From: Labilithrix sp.
GTDB taxonomy: Bacteria; Myxococcota_A; Polyangia; Polyangiales; Polyangiaceae
NCBI GenBank assembly: GCA_019637175.1
Contig: JAHBWD010000008.1
Span: 62,001 to 126,000, forward strand
Length of the DNA stretch: 64,000 bases
Direction of reading: 5' to 3'
This document shows, one piece after another, positions 9,228-18,083 of this stretch; within the stretch, counting starts at the first letter, position 1, and every line of letters begins with the position of its first letter. The notes under the pieces are model-generated. The model did no database searches. It had not been told where the DNA came from and was given only the letters and a program-made list of their open reading frames with translations. A program made the position numbers and the translations under genes.

Positions 9228-9410
9228 TCACGCCGCGGCGCGCATCGGCGCGGCGGCGGGCGGCGGCACGCTCGGAATCGGGCCGTCGCCGTCGTTCGCG
9301 GCGCGCTCGGCTCGCGCGCTCACCGTGGCGAGGCGGAGGCGAGGTGCGCCTTTCGGCGGCCTGTGTGTGGACAGGTCCGCGAGGATCAAACGAACGGGGG
9401 ACTTCTGCAT
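9228..9410 (-). CDS. possible small 60-residue protein, unknown
   Basis: The stretch 9195-9550 holds no recognisable gene except this candidate. Its ATG has a plausible GGAGAG ribosome site 5 nt upstream on the minus strand, and the codons use G/C at third positions as in real genes here. The product is basic at its start and Pro/Ala-rich at its end with no known motif. It could equally be chance in GC-rich DNA. Confidence 0.35.
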   Translation of the reverse strand: MQKSPVRLILADLSTHRPPKGAPRLRLATVSARAERAANDGDGPIPSVPPPAAAPMRAAA

Positions 9411-9518
9411 GGGCTCTCCGTCTGCGCGTCAGGATCGAGGACCAGGCCTCGAGGTATCAAAACGGCACCGCGCGGAAAACCTGAAGGGGCCCTCGCGCAC
9501 GAACGCGCGCATGCTCTT

Positions 9519-9548
9519 CTACACTTGTAGTACATCTACAAGTGTCGT
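9519..9548. promoter_or_regulatory. BlaI-type operator, tandem dyads
   Basis: A perfect 10-bp inverted repeat, ACACTTGTAG (9521-9530) and CTACAAGTGT (9536-9545), spaced by 5 nt, lies directly before the blaI start. It can also be read as two BlaI/MecI dyads of the TACAnnTGTA type: TACACTTGTA at 9520 and the imperfect TACAAGTGTC at 9537. BlaI/MecI dimers bind such dyads and block transcription, so this is the likely autoregulatory operator of the blaI-blaR1 operon. Confidence 0.8.
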
Positions 9549-9550
9549 AG

Positions 9551-9949
9551 ATGATGGACACCATGTCCTCGAACCTCGGCGATCAGGAGCTCGAGATCCT
9601 CCGCGCGGTCTGGCAGCTCGGCGACGCGACGGTGCGACAGATCTTCGAACGCGTGGGCGCGCCTCGCTCGCTCGCCTACACGACGATCGCGACGGTCCTC
9701 GACCGCCTCCACAAGAAGGGCTTCCTCAGCCGCGAGCGCCAAGGCAAGACCTGGGTGTATCGCGCGAGCAGGCGCGAGAGCGTGGTTCAGAAGTCGCGCA
9801 TGCGATCGCTCGTCGACCGGATCTTCGGTCGCGATCCCGAGCCCGCCGTCGCGCGGCTCGTCGACGCGGTCGAGAGCTACGACCCGGAGCTGCTCGACCG
9901 GCTCGCCACGGAGATCGCGTCCCGCCGGAGGTCGCGCCGTGGATCGTGA
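9551..9949 (+). CDS. blaI: BlaI/MecI/CopY family transcriptional repressor
   Basis: 132 residues. The winged helix matches BlaI/MecI: LGDQELEILRAVWQLGDATV, then LAYTTIATVLDRLHKKGFLSR, followed by a C-terminal dimerisation helix region. In the family the BlaR1 protease cleaves the repressor after sensing a cell-wall antibiotic. Here it starts at ATG 9551 only 5 nt after the operator, with no ribosome site, so translation may be leaderless or may start at ATG 9563. Its 3' end overlaps the downstream M56 peptidase gene by 11 nt. Operator, repressor and sensor protease together make the assignment firm. Confidence 0.93.
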   Translation: MMDTMSSNLGDQELEILRAVWQLGDATVRQIFERVGAPRSLAYTTIATVLDRLHKKGFLSRERQGKTWVYRASRRESVVQKSRMRSLVDRIFGRDPEPAVARLVDAVESYDPELLDRLATEIASRRRSRRGS

Positions 9950-10757
9950 CGAGGTCGCGCTGCTCCTCGCGCTGCTCGTGTGCGGGCCCGTGCTCTGGCT
10001 CGCGGGCGCGCTGGTGCCTCCGTCGCGCGGCGACGAGCAGGCGGCGTGGCGCCGCCTCTGGATCCCCGCGGTCTGCGCGTCGGTTCCCTTCGCCGTCCTC
10101 TCCGGATGGGCGGCCGCCGACATGGAGGGCCCGCAGGAGCTCGACGTGACGCGCCTCGTCGCCTCGACGCCGTTCGCGCTCGTCTGGATCCGCGCGGGCG
10201 TGCGCGCCGTCCGCGCTTGGTCGCTGCCGCGCAGCGGGCCCGCGCACGTGAGCGGCCTCCTTCGGCCTCGGATCACGGTGAGCAAGGAGCTCCGCGACGT
10301 GCTCGAGCCCGCCGAGCTCCGCGCCGTGCTCGCGCACGAAGAGGCGCACGCGCGGCATCGCGATCCGCTGCGCATCTGGCTGGCGCAGATCCTCACCGAG
10401 CTGCAGTGGCCCTTCTCGGGCGCGCGCGAGCGCCTGCGATGTTGGATGCGCGCGCTGGAGCTCGCGCGCGACGAAGAGGCTACCCGAGAGGCGAACGCAG
10501 ACCCGGCCGATCTCGCGAGCGCGATCCTCAAGGCGGCGCGGCTCTCGCCTTCCTCGGGCGCGGCCACCGCCGCGCTCAGCGACGACGAAGCGTTCCTCGA
10601 GGCGCGCGTGCGTCGCCTCCTCGCGCCCGCGCGCGAGGCGACCCCGCGGCGGCCCGCCGTGCTCGCGCCGATCGCGGCTTGTCTCGTCGTCGCGGCGTTC
10701 GTCGTCGGGGTGTGCTGGGCGCACCCGTTCGTCGCGCACCTCGCGGGTCACCCGTGA
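9939..10757 (+). CDS. M56 family (BlaR1-like) membrane metallopeptidase
   Basis: 272 residues with hydrophobic helices near the N-terminus (about 6-27 and 36-56) and at the C-terminus (about 238-262), and the zinc motif HEEAH near 133 in the context VLAHEEAHARHRDP. This is the gluzincin site of BlaR1/MecR1, which cleaves BlaI. The protein ends after the last helix and has no penicillin-binding sensor domain, so it must sense its signal otherwise or pair with another protein. GTG start 9939 has GGAGG upstream and overlaps blaI; its stop overlaps the next start as GTGA. Annotation as the BlaI-inactivating protease is inference from context. Confidence 0.88.
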   Translation: MDRDEVALLLALLVCGPVLWLAGALVPPSRGDEQAAWRRLWIPAVCASVPFAVLSGWAAADMEGPQELDVTRLVASTPFALVWIRAGVRAVRAWSLPRSGPAHVSGLLRPRITVSKELRDVLEPAELRAVLAHEEAHARHRDPLRIWLAQILTELQWPFSGARERLRCWMRALELARDEEATREANADPADLASAILKAARLSPSSGAATAALSDDEAFLEARVRRLLAPAREATPRRPAVLAPIAACLVVAAFVVGVCWAHPFVAHLAGHP

Positions 10758-12010
10758 GGACGTCGCTCGTCGGCGGGCTCGTCTCTGCCCTCATCGCTCG
10801 CGCCGCAATCGCCGGCGCCGAGATCGATCCCGCGGGCAGGTACCCGATCGACACCCTGACGACCGACGGGCTCGAGCGCACCGCCCCCGAGACCGTCACC
10901 GAGCTCCTGCCGCGGCCGCTTCCCACGACGCTGTCGGGCGTGGAGCTCGTGGAGCTGCGGCGCCGCATCAAGAACCTCGCGCTCTTCGATCTCGTCGAGG
11001 TCGAGCCGGTCGGGCGTGTCCTCGAGATCAAGGTCCGGCGCAAGACGACCCTCGCCCCGATCGTCGACCTCTCGACCGGCAAGACGCTGAGCGACACCAA
11101 GGTGACGCTCGGCGCGATCGAGCACGACATCGACGGCCACGCGACGCGCCTCGGCGGCAAGGCGAGCTACAGCGAGCGCGGCCTCAACTTCGCCCTCTGG
11201 CTACACCAGCACGTGTATCGCCCGGACCGCTGGGCGAACGAGTACGACGTCTACTACTCCGGATCGGGCTTCCGATTCGAGGGCGCCGACGCGGGGACGA
11301 CGTGGCACCGCAACCGCTTCGGCGGCGAGGCGGAGTTTCTCTCGCCCTTCTCCTACGGCACGCGCTTCCGCTACGAGCTCCAGATCAACGTCTACCGCGA
11401 GCTCCTCAGCGTGGCGCAGGGCGCGAACGTGCCTCGCGACGGCGTGTACTTCGGCACGACGAGCGAGCTCATCTACGATCAGTACACGTGGAACGATCTG
11501 ACGCCGGCGGGCTTCCGCGCGGCGATCGAGCTCCGCCCGGGGGTCTTCTTCGGGGCGGTACAGCCGCGCCACGAGGTGCGGGCGAAGGCGATCGCCGCGA
11601 TCAAGCTGAGCGAGACCGGCGTCGTCGTCTTCAACGCCTACGCGAGCGCCGTGAACACCGGCAACGCGAACCACAGCGGGCTCATCGGCAGCCAGCAAGG
11701 CGTGCGCGGTCTGCCCGACTCGCTCTATCGCACGCGCGCGCAGGCGTACGCGAACCTCGAGCTCCGGCAGGCGCTCTCCCTCGGCAAGCGCTGGTACCTC
11801 CAAGGCGTCTTCTTCTCCGACGCCGCCGCGTTCGAGCCGATGAACGCCGCCGGCGAAGGCACGCAGTGGAAGGGCGCGTGGGCCACCGGCGCGGGGATGC
11901 GCCTCTTGCCCACCGCGCTCGTCGACACGCTCCTGCGCGTCGACGTCTCGCGATTGCACTACCCGACGGGAGCCTGGTTCGTCGGCTTCGGCATCAATCA
12001 GTACATTTGA
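10754..12010 (+). CDS. outer-membrane beta-barrel protein with POTRA-like N-terminus
   Basis: 418 residues. A signal-like N-terminus (GLVSALIARAAIAGA) is followed by one POTRA-like unit (VELRRRIKNLALFDLVEVEP, about 50-95) and then alternating beta-strand sequence rich in Tyr, Phe and Gly to the C-terminus, ending in VGFGINQYI, like a barrel's last strand. It resembles a short Omp85/surface-antigen protein but I cannot place it in a subfamily. GTG 10754 overlaps the M56 peptidase stop (GTGA), which suggests translational coupling and co-control by BlaI. It may be a channel or assembly factor induced by envelope stress (inference). Confidence 0.7.
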   Translation: MRTSLVGGLVSALIARAAIAGAEIDPAGRYPIDTLTTDGLERTAPETVTELLPRPLPTTLSGVELVELRRRIKNLALFDLVEVEPVGRVLEIKVRRKTTLAPIVDLSTGKTLSDTKVTLGAIEHDIDGHATRLGGKASYSERGLNFALWLHQHVYRPDRWANEYDVYYSGSGFRFEGADAGTTWHRNRFGGEAEFLSPFSYGTRFRYELQINVYRELLSVAQGANVPRDGVYFGTTSELIYDQYTWNDLTPAGFRAAIELRPGVFFGAVQPRHEVRAKAIAAIKLSETGVVVFNAYASAVNTGNANHSGLIGSQQGVRGLPDSLYRTRAQAYANLELRQALSLGKRWYLQGVFFSDAAAFEPMNAAGEGTQWKGAWATGAGMRLLPTALVDTLLRVDVSRLHYPTGAWFVGFGINQYI

Positions 12011-12058
12011 TCGGCGCCGGGGGCTCAAATACGGCGGCGCGCGTCCGTTCCCTAGCGC

Positions 12059-12412
12059 ATGAGTCCGATGCGCGGGAGCTGGGAAGCTCTCCTCTTGATC
12101 GTCTTGGTCTTCACGATGTCGAGCTGCGCCGCCGCTCGCCCGCCCGCGGAGGGCGATTCGATCGACGACGCGGAGTGGGCGGAGAGCTGGGCCGAGCTCC
12201 ACCAACAGCGCGTCGTCGGCCCCGACACGCCGCGCGTCTGCACGCCCGGCGCGGCCCGCGAGTGCCGTCTCTACTATCGCACCCCGTCAGGCGATCCTCA
12301 GTGCCCCACGAGCTACCAGCTCTGCCGTGCGGATGGGCGAGAGTGGCTGCCGTGCGGGCAGTACGTGGTCGGCGCCGATGGGATGCCGGTGCGCTACGAG
12401 GCGAAGGATTGA
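12059..12412 (+). CDS. small Cys-containing lipoprotein, unknown
   Basis: 117 residues beginning with a signal peptide and lipobox (LVFTMSSC), then an acidic linker and a short domain with six cysteines (VCTPGAARECRLYY, CPTSYQLCR, WLPCG). That pattern (C...ECRLYY.TP.GDPQCPTSYQLC) looks like the small Cys-paired segments found in myxobacterial secreted proteins. It lies 48 nt behind the barrel protein and could share its transcript. No ribosome site is clear before ATG 12059. Function unknown. Confidence 0.65.
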   Translation: MSPMRGSWEALLLIVLVFTMSSCAAARPPAEGDSIDDAEWAESWAELHQQRVVGPDTPRVCTPGAARECRLYYRTPSGDPQCPTSYQLCRADGREWLPCGQYVVGADGMPVRYEAKD

Positions 12413-12430
12413 CGACGGATTGACGGCGGT

Positions 12431-12466
12431 CTGGCGCAGACGCCAAACGCCTGGCGTCGCCGCCAA
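12431..12466. promoter_or_regulatory. tandem inverted-repeat activator site upstream of sigma-factor gene
   Basis: Two copies of CTGGCG-N4-CGCCAA, at 12431-12446 and 12451-12466, exactly 20 bp apart and so on the same helix face. They lie roughly 80-115 bp before the transcription start predicted from the -24/-12 element at 12519, the usual distance of an enhancer for sigma-54 activators. A single related copy with a 6-nt spacer occurs at 16803-16820. Confidence 0.6.
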
Positions 12467-12518
12467 GGACATGACGCGGCGCGGACGAGGAAGAGAGAGA
12501 TCTCCGCGACTTGCGTGA

Positions 12519-12534
12519 CGGCACATCGGTTGCT
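12519..12534 (+). promoter_or_regulatory. sigma-54 type -24/-12 promoter
   Basis: CGGCACATCGGTTGCT matches TGGCACG-N4-TTGCW at all but two of the fixed positions and has GG and GC at the required spacing. Predicted transcription begins near 12545, only about 5 nt before ATG 12550, implying a nearly leaderless message. Confidence 0.65.
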
Positions 12535-12549
12535 CCGACCTCCGTCACG

Positions 12550-13182
12550 ATGAGCCACGAAGAATCGACCGCGACCGAATCGACTGAATCGACCGAATCG
12601 ACCGAATCGACCGAATCGACCGAATCGACCGAGACCCGCTTGGCCCGCTATCTCCCGCTCGTTCGGCGGATCGTCATGCGCGAATCCCGAAGGCTGCCGG
12701 CTTCGTTCCCGCGCGACGATCTCTACGCGGCGGGCGTGATGGGCCTCCTCCGCGCGCTCGAGTCGGCCGAGAACACGAACGAGGCGATGTTCGTGAGCTA
12801 CCTCGGCATCCGCGTCCGCGGCGCGATCCTCGACGAGCTCCGCCGGCACGACTGGGCGCCTCGCCGTCACAAGGGCGGAAACGAAGCCCCCGTGGTCGTC
12901 GGGCTCGACGACCTCAGCCCCACGCAGAGCGCGATCGCCGACGAGGCCGCGTCCCCCTTCGAAGAGGTGGAGACTCGCATGACCGCGAGCGCGCTCCACG
13001 GCGCCCTGCGACTCCTCCCCGCACGCGAGCGCGAGGTGATCGGCCTTCGCTACTTCGAGGACGCGTCCAGCCGGTCGGTCGCCGCGCGCCTCGGCGTCAG
13101 CGAGGCGCGGGTCTCTCAGCTCCACGGGCGCGCGGTCGCCCGCCTGCGCACGCTGCTCGAGGCCGAGCGCCTCGCTGCGTGA
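12550..13182 (+). CDS. FliA-family alternative sigma factor with N-terminal Glu-Ser-Thr repeats
   Basis: 210 residues. After a repeat tail (see repeat entry), sigma region 2 runs about 30-110 (FPRDDLYAAGVMGLLRALE, YLGIRVRGAILDELR, DWAPRR, the last typical of FliA) and region 4 about 155-205 (LPAREREVIGLRYFEDASS, VSEARVSQLHGRAVARLR). Region 3 is short. It should direct RNA polymerase to flagellar/motility-type promoters. I choose ATG 12550 rather than TTG 12511 because a -24/-12 element spans 12519-12534. It stands alone between a lipoprotein and a response regulator. The second FliA-like gene at 25527 is the better match to canonical FliA. Confidence 0.85.
   Translation: MSHEESTATESTESTESTESTESTESTETRLARYLPLVRRIVMRESRRLPASFPRDDLYAAGVMGLLRALESAENTNEAMFVSYLGIRVRGAILDELRRHDWAPRRHKGGNEAPVVVGLDDLSPTQSAIADEAASPFEEVETRMTASALHGALRLLPAREREVIGLRYFEDASSRSVAARLGVSEARVSQLHGRAVARLRTLLEAERLAA
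12577..12630 (+). repeat. 9-bp tandem repeat (GAATCGACC)x6 inside sigma-factor gene
   Basis: Six direct 9-nt units (the first ends in T) encode Glu-Ser-Thr six times; a seventh, separated unit lies at 12562-12570. The period is a multiple of three, so copy-number change would lengthen or shorten the tail without frameshift. Confidence 0.9.
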
Positions 13183-13270
13183 CGGAGCGATTCGCACTTC
13201 GCGGCACGTCCACTTCCTTCGGCTCTGATAATTAGCAACTGATAATAAGCCGCCGGCCCGGCGCGATCGC

Positions 13271-14794
<1,524 letters not shown>

Positions 14795-14795
14795 A

Positions 14796-14815
14796 GCGCG
14801 GCTCAGATGCCGCGC
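14796..14815. terminator. hairpin between convergent activator genes
   Basis: Perfect 7-bp stem GCGCGGC / GCCGCGC with a 6-nt loop TCAGAT, located right after the stop of the plus-strand regulator; the loop contains the stop codon of the minus-strand gene. Likely bidirectional terminator; no T-run. Confidence 0.5.
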
Positions 14816-15915
14816 CGGCGAATCATCTCCACGAGCGTCGTGCGGTTGAGGCCGAGCAGCTGCGCCGCGCGGTTCTTGTTGCCGCCCGTGCGCAGGAGCG
14901 CTTGCTCGATCAAGTTGTTCTGATAGCGCTCCGCGCACCGCGTGAGGTCGACGCCGGCGTCGGGGAGCACGCGCGGAAAGTTCGGGTTCGACGCGTGGCG
15001 GACGCCCGACGCGGTCGCGGAGAGCGCGCCGGGGCGCGCGGCTTCGACGCTCACGCTCACGGGGATCTCGATCCGCGTCGAGCTGATCTTCCGCGAAGGG
15101 AGCGGGCGATCCTCCTCGGCGAAGAGGTCTTCGGCCTCGACCAGCGGCCCCGCCGCGAGCAAGACGCCGCGCTCGACGGCGTTCTCGAGCGCGCGCACGT
15201 TGCCCGGCCACGCCTTCGCGTCGATCGCCGCGAGCGCAGCGGGCGAGAGCCCTTGCAGATCGTCGCGGCCGCTCCTTCGCGCGCAGACCGAGAAGAAGTG
15301 CTCCGCCAAGAGGCGCGTGTCGAGCTTGCGCTCGCGCAGCGGCGGCAGGTGAACGTGGATCACGTTGAGGCGATAGTAGAGATCCTCGCGGAAGCGGCCC
15401 GCCGCGACCTCGGCGGCGAGATCGCGGTTGGTCGCCGCCACGATGCGCACGTCGCACTTGATCGCGCGCGACTCGCCGAGCGGGGTGTACTCGCGCTGCT
15501 GGAGCAACCGCAGCAGCTTGACCTGCACGGCGAGCGGCAGCTCGCCGACCTCGTCGAGGAAGAGCGTGCCGCCCTCGGCCGCGGCGACGTGCCCGTGTCG
15601 CGCGCTCTGCGCGCCGGTGAACGCGCCCTTCGCGTGGCCGAACAGCTCCGACTCGACGAGATCGACGGGGATCGCGCCGCAGTTGATCGTGACCAGCGGA
15701 GAGCCGCTGCGCGCGCTCGCGTCGTGCAGCGCGGCGACGAACAGCTCCTTGCCCGTGCCGCTCTCGCCGGTCACGAGGACGGTGCAGCTCGATCTCGCGA
15801 CCCGGTCGAGCGTCGAGAGGACGCTCCGGATACGGGCGTCGGAGCCGATGATCTTGCCTCGGCTCGTGGGACGAAGCGTGCGCGCGGGCGGCAGTCGGGA
15901 CGGGCTCTGGAACAT
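14803..15915 (-). CDS. sigma-54-dependent activator, FleQ/FlrA-like without receiver domain
   Basis: 370 residues. A short N-terminus leads into the AAA+ domain: Walker A GESGTGKE near 50, intact GAFTGA near 97, Walker B GTLFLDEVG, arginine-finger region [11 protein letters not shown], then WPGNVRALENA and a Fis helix-turn-helix (GGNKNRAAQLLGLNRTTLVEM). It should remodel sigma-54 polymerase at enhancer-bound promoters. Without a receiver it is controlled by level or partner. It is a close paralogue of the gene at 24409. A sigma-54-like element sits 14 nt before its ATG, suggesting control by sigma-54 itself. No ribosome site is visible. Confidence 0.92.
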   Translation of the reverse strand: MFQSPSRLPPARTLRPTSRGKIIGSDARIRSVLSTLDRVARSSCTVLVTGESGTGKELFVAALHDASARSGSPLVTINCGAIPVDLVESELFGHAKGAFTGAQSARHGHVAAAEGGTLFLDEVGELPLAVQVKLLRLLQQREYTPLGESRAIKCDVRIVAATNRDLAAEVAAGRFREDLYYRLNVIHVHLPPLRERKLDTRLLAEHFFSVCARRSGRDDLQGLSPAALAAIDAKAWPGNVRALENAVERGVLLAAGPLVEAEDLFAEEDRPLPSRKISSTRIEIPVSVSVEAARPGALSATASGVRHASNPNFPRVLPDAGVDLTRCAERYQNNLIEQALLRTGGNKNRAAQLLGLNRTTLVEMIRRRGI

Positions 15916-15927
15916 GAAGGAGGTCTA

Positions 15928-15943
15928 AGCAATCGGCGGGCCG
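15928..15943 (-). promoter_or_regulatory. sigma-54 type -24/-12 promoter of the activator gene
   Basis: Minus-strand CGGCCCGCCGATTGCT keeps GG and GC at canonical spacing plus the full TTGCT -12 box; mismatches are at two positions of the -24 box. The -12 C lies 14 nt before the ATG at 15915. The rest of 15944-16062 shows nothing recognisable. Confidence 0.55.
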
Positions 15944-16062
15944 ACGTCGCGAGCGCGGAATTCCCTGCTTTCGCGCGGAATCGACGTGGCGGGCGCGGGG
16001 TCGCCGTCACCCCAGGTGTCAGTCGCGACCCGGCGTCCCGGGGTCGGCGAGACTCACGCTCC

Positions 16063-16692
16063 TCACGCGCCTTCGGGGATCTCGGTGATGCGTTCGCCGG
16101 TGAAGTAGATGCCGCTGCCGTGGCCGACGCAGGGCGCAGCGCCGTCGAACGACGCGATCCCGCAGCGCGTGCACGCGTTGAGGTTCATCTCGAAGTCGTT
16201 CGCGCGCATCAGGTAGTCGACGCCGATGAGCGAGAGGACGCGATCGACCAGGCGCTTGGCGGTCGATGTCGGGATGAAGGCGACATTCCCCATGGCGTCT
16301 TCGCAGCGAATGACCAGCCCGGCGGCGAGCATCCCGAACGCGAAGCTCGTTCCGGTCTCCGAATCGCGGAGCTCGGCGAGCGCCGCCATGACCTCGGTGC
16401 GGACGGTCTCGAGGAGGCGCTCGACGACGCGGGCATCGATCTCGTTGAGCGACGGCGGACGGAGCGTCGTGGACCGGCGGCTGTCGAGCGGCGCGACGTA
16501 GTGGAGGACCTGCTCGTACGGCCCCATCAGCCACATCGCGAGGTCGGCCTTCCCCCAGCGCTCCGACTCGTTGAGGAACGTGAGGTAGGCGTCGCGGCAC
16601 GCGTCGGCGATCTCGTTCGCGGTCGTGTGCGCGGGCAGCGTGAGGATCGTGTCGAGCGTCGAGGTCACGTTCGCGGTCGTCGTCGTCGTCAT
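16063..16692 (-). CDS. unknown protein with C-terminal CxxC, sigma-54 promoter
   Basis: 209 residues, no signal peptide or membrane helix. The N-terminal half is helical (NEIADACRDAYLTFLNESE); the middle holds VERLLETVRTEVMAALAEL; the end has CTRCGIASFDGAAPC, which could bind a metal. I do not recognise the family. It lies inside the regulatory island, is divergent from a STAS protein, and has a well-matched sigma-54 element 14 nt before its ATG, so it probably belongs to the same regulon as the neighbouring sigma and activator genes. No ribosome site precedes ATG 16692. Confidence 0.7.
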   Translation of the reverse strand: MTTTTTANVTSTLDTILTLPAHTTANEIADACRDAYLTFLNESERWGKADLAMWLMGPYEQVLHYVAPLDSRRSTTLRPPSLNEIDARVVERLLETVRTEVMAALAELRDSETGTSFAFGMLAAGLVIRCEDAMGNVAFIPTSTAKRLVDRVLSLIGVDYLMRANDFEMNLNACTRCGIASFDGAAPCVGHGSGIYFTGERITEIPEGA

Positions 16693-16704
16693 GGTTGGTC
16701 GTAG

Positions 16705-16720
16705 AGCATCGCGCGTGCCG
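16705..16720 (-). promoter_or_regulatory. sigma-54 type -24/-12 promoter
   Basis: Minus-strand CGGCACGCGCGATGCT matches GGCACG-N4-nTGCT, with only the first T and one T of the -12 box missing. Predicted start of transcription falls about 2 nt before ATG 16692. A CTGGCG-N6-CGCCAA dyad at 16803-16820, roughly 85 bp upstream, is a candidate enhancer. Confidence 0.65.
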
Positions 16721-16802
16721 GTGCGGCAACGTCGCGATCTCGCGTCGGTAGTCGCCGAGAGCGTCAGCGCGCCAACGAATCCACGCGCGAACCGTCAAGC
16801 GT

Positions 16803-16820
16803 CTGGCGCGCGCCCGCCAA
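16803..16820. promoter_or_regulatory. CTGGCG/CGCCAA inverted repeat, candidate activator site
   Basis: Same half-sites as the tandem pair at 12431-12466 but with a 6-nt spacer. It lies in the divergent gap 16693-16866, upstream of the sigma-54 element of the minus-strand gene and 47 nt before the STAS gene, so it could serve either. Confidence 0.4.
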
Positions 16821-16866
16821 ATCATTGTCCCTTCAACTTCGACGGGCGCCGCCGTTGTGCCTAGCA

Positions 16867-17265
16867 ATGAGGAACTTCATCAGGCTCAGCTCGCTTCGCA
16901 TTCAAGACTGCATCGTCGTCGCGCTGCGCTGCTCCCACGTCGACTTCCTTTCGGGGCCGCTGCTCGTCGAGATCGTCGACGAGTGCCGGCGCGAGGGCGC
17001 GACGAGCGTGGTCTTCGACTTTCCGCCGGACGCGACCATCGACCAGCCGGGCGCGCTGGCGTTGGCGCGCGCGAGCGCGTTGCTCGGCGGACGCGGCGCG
17101 CTCCGCCTCTCCGGGCTCGGCACGCGCGCGCGGGCCCTGATTCGATCGGTGTGCCGCTCCGACGGCATCTTCCTCGTGGAGTGGTGGGGCGACGGCGTGG
17201 AGCTGCCGGCGAAAGCGCCTTCGAACGAAGTGCCGCCGCAGGAGGCGCTGCCGAAGGCTGCGTGA
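16867..17265 (+). CDS. STAS-domain protein (anti-sigma-factor-antagonist-like)
   Basis: 132 residues with the alternating beta-alpha pattern of STAS domains: DCIVVALRCSHVDFLSGPLLVEIVD, SVVFDFPPDATIDQPGALALAR, GALRLSGLGTRARALIRSV. STAS proteins of the SpoIIAA type bind anti-sigma kinases or sense partners; here the Asp-Ser phosphorylation site is not obvious, so a structural or binding role is possible. The tail of about 20 residues is Pro/Ala-rich. ATG 16867 has only a weak ribosome site. It converges on the gene at 17271 with 5 nt between. Confidence 0.65.
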   Translation: MRNFIRLSSLRIQDCIVVALRCSHVDFLSGPLLVEIVDECRREGATSVVFDFPPDATIDQPGALALARASALLGGRGALRLSGLGTRARALIRSVCRSDGIFLVEWWGDGVELPAKAPSNEVPPQEALPKAA

Positions 17266-17270
17266 CGGAG

Positions 17271-18026
17271 CTACCGCCGGCGGCGGAGCGTACGACGAAC
17301 GAGCGCGCCGGTGACGAAGAGGCCACCGGCGATGCTCGCGCACGTCGTCTCGCTCCGCAGCGGCGCCGCGGTGCAGCCGCTCGCGCCGGTGGACATCTCT
17401 TGCTCGGGCGTCGCGCACGCGAGCTCGATGTCGATCGAGGCAGGCGCAGGCTGCGCCGGCGCGCCTTCGATGTGCGCGCGCACTTCGACGGTGTGCTTGC
17501 CGATGCCGGCGCCGGCGGCTCCCCCGTCGGATTGACCGTCGCAGCGCGCGTAGTCGTCGACGACCGGCCCCGCCCACGGCGCGCCGTCGACCGAGACGGA
17601 GAGGGTCGCGACGGAGCGGAAGCTCGCGAACGATGGGCTCGCGGCGATCTCGATCGATACGCGGTCGGCGGGCGCGGTCAGCGCGCAGCGAGCGCCCGCG
17701 GGCACGACGACGTTTCCAGGTGGCAGCCTCACGGCGCGGAGCTCGCCGAGCTCCGTCGGAAACGGCTGCGACTCGACGATCGCGAACGAGCGCTTGGCCT
17801 CGACCGTACCGGCGCCACAAGCCGCCGTGACGGCCATCGAGTAGCGGCCCGGCGCGAGCGGCGACGACGGAACGACGAGGCTCCGCGAGCCGGAGGTCCC
17901 TGACTCGACGGTCACCTCGATCGCCAGGCCCGCGGCGTCCGTCAACGAGATCGCTTGGGGCGGCGCGGCGAGGTCGAGGGGAAAGCCGGGCACGTTCCGA
18001 GGGATGCTCGCGTCGTTCTGGGGCAA
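17271..18026 (-). CDS. surface protein with MYXO-CTERM-like tail, apparently lacking its signal peptide
   Basis: 251 codons from a TTG at 18026. The body is beta-rich (repeated V/I strands, Cys pairs), and the end shows SGC, a hydrophobic stretch and RRTLRRRR, resembling the MYXO-CTERM sorting tail (Gly-Cys, helix, Arg cluster). Such proteins normally have a cleaved signal. Reading upstream in frame gives CSPPGLLPQNDASIPRN, which looks like mature sequence, but no ATG/GTG occurs before the in-frame stop of the EAL gene at 18084. The 5' end may be lost, or the start is non-standard. Function unknown. Confidence 0.55.
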   Translation of the reverse strand: MPQNDASIPRNVPGFPLDLAAPPQAISLTDAAGLAIEVTVESGTSGSRSLVVPSSPLAPGRYSMAVTAACGAGTVEAKRSFAIVESQPFPTELGELRAVRLPPGNVVVPAGARCALTAPADRVSIEIAASPSFASFRSVATLSVSVDGAPWAGPVVDDYARCDGQSDGGAAGAGIGKHTVEVRAHIEGAPAQPAPASIDIELACATPEQEMSTGASGCTAAPLRSETTCASIAGGLFVTGALVRRTLRRRR

Positions 18027-18083
18027 GAGCCCCGGAGGGGAGCATTGTGGACCGTCGCCGTGCGAGCGTCGACTCGCGGCGAA

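Noticed and set aside
12577..12630. CRISPR-like direct repeats
   Set aside because: Units are 9 nt, contiguous and in frame with no spacers; it is a coding minisatellite.
16844..16860. Sigma-54 element before the STAS gene
   Set aside because: The -12 C is replaced by T and the ATG is too close, so transcription would begin inside the gene.
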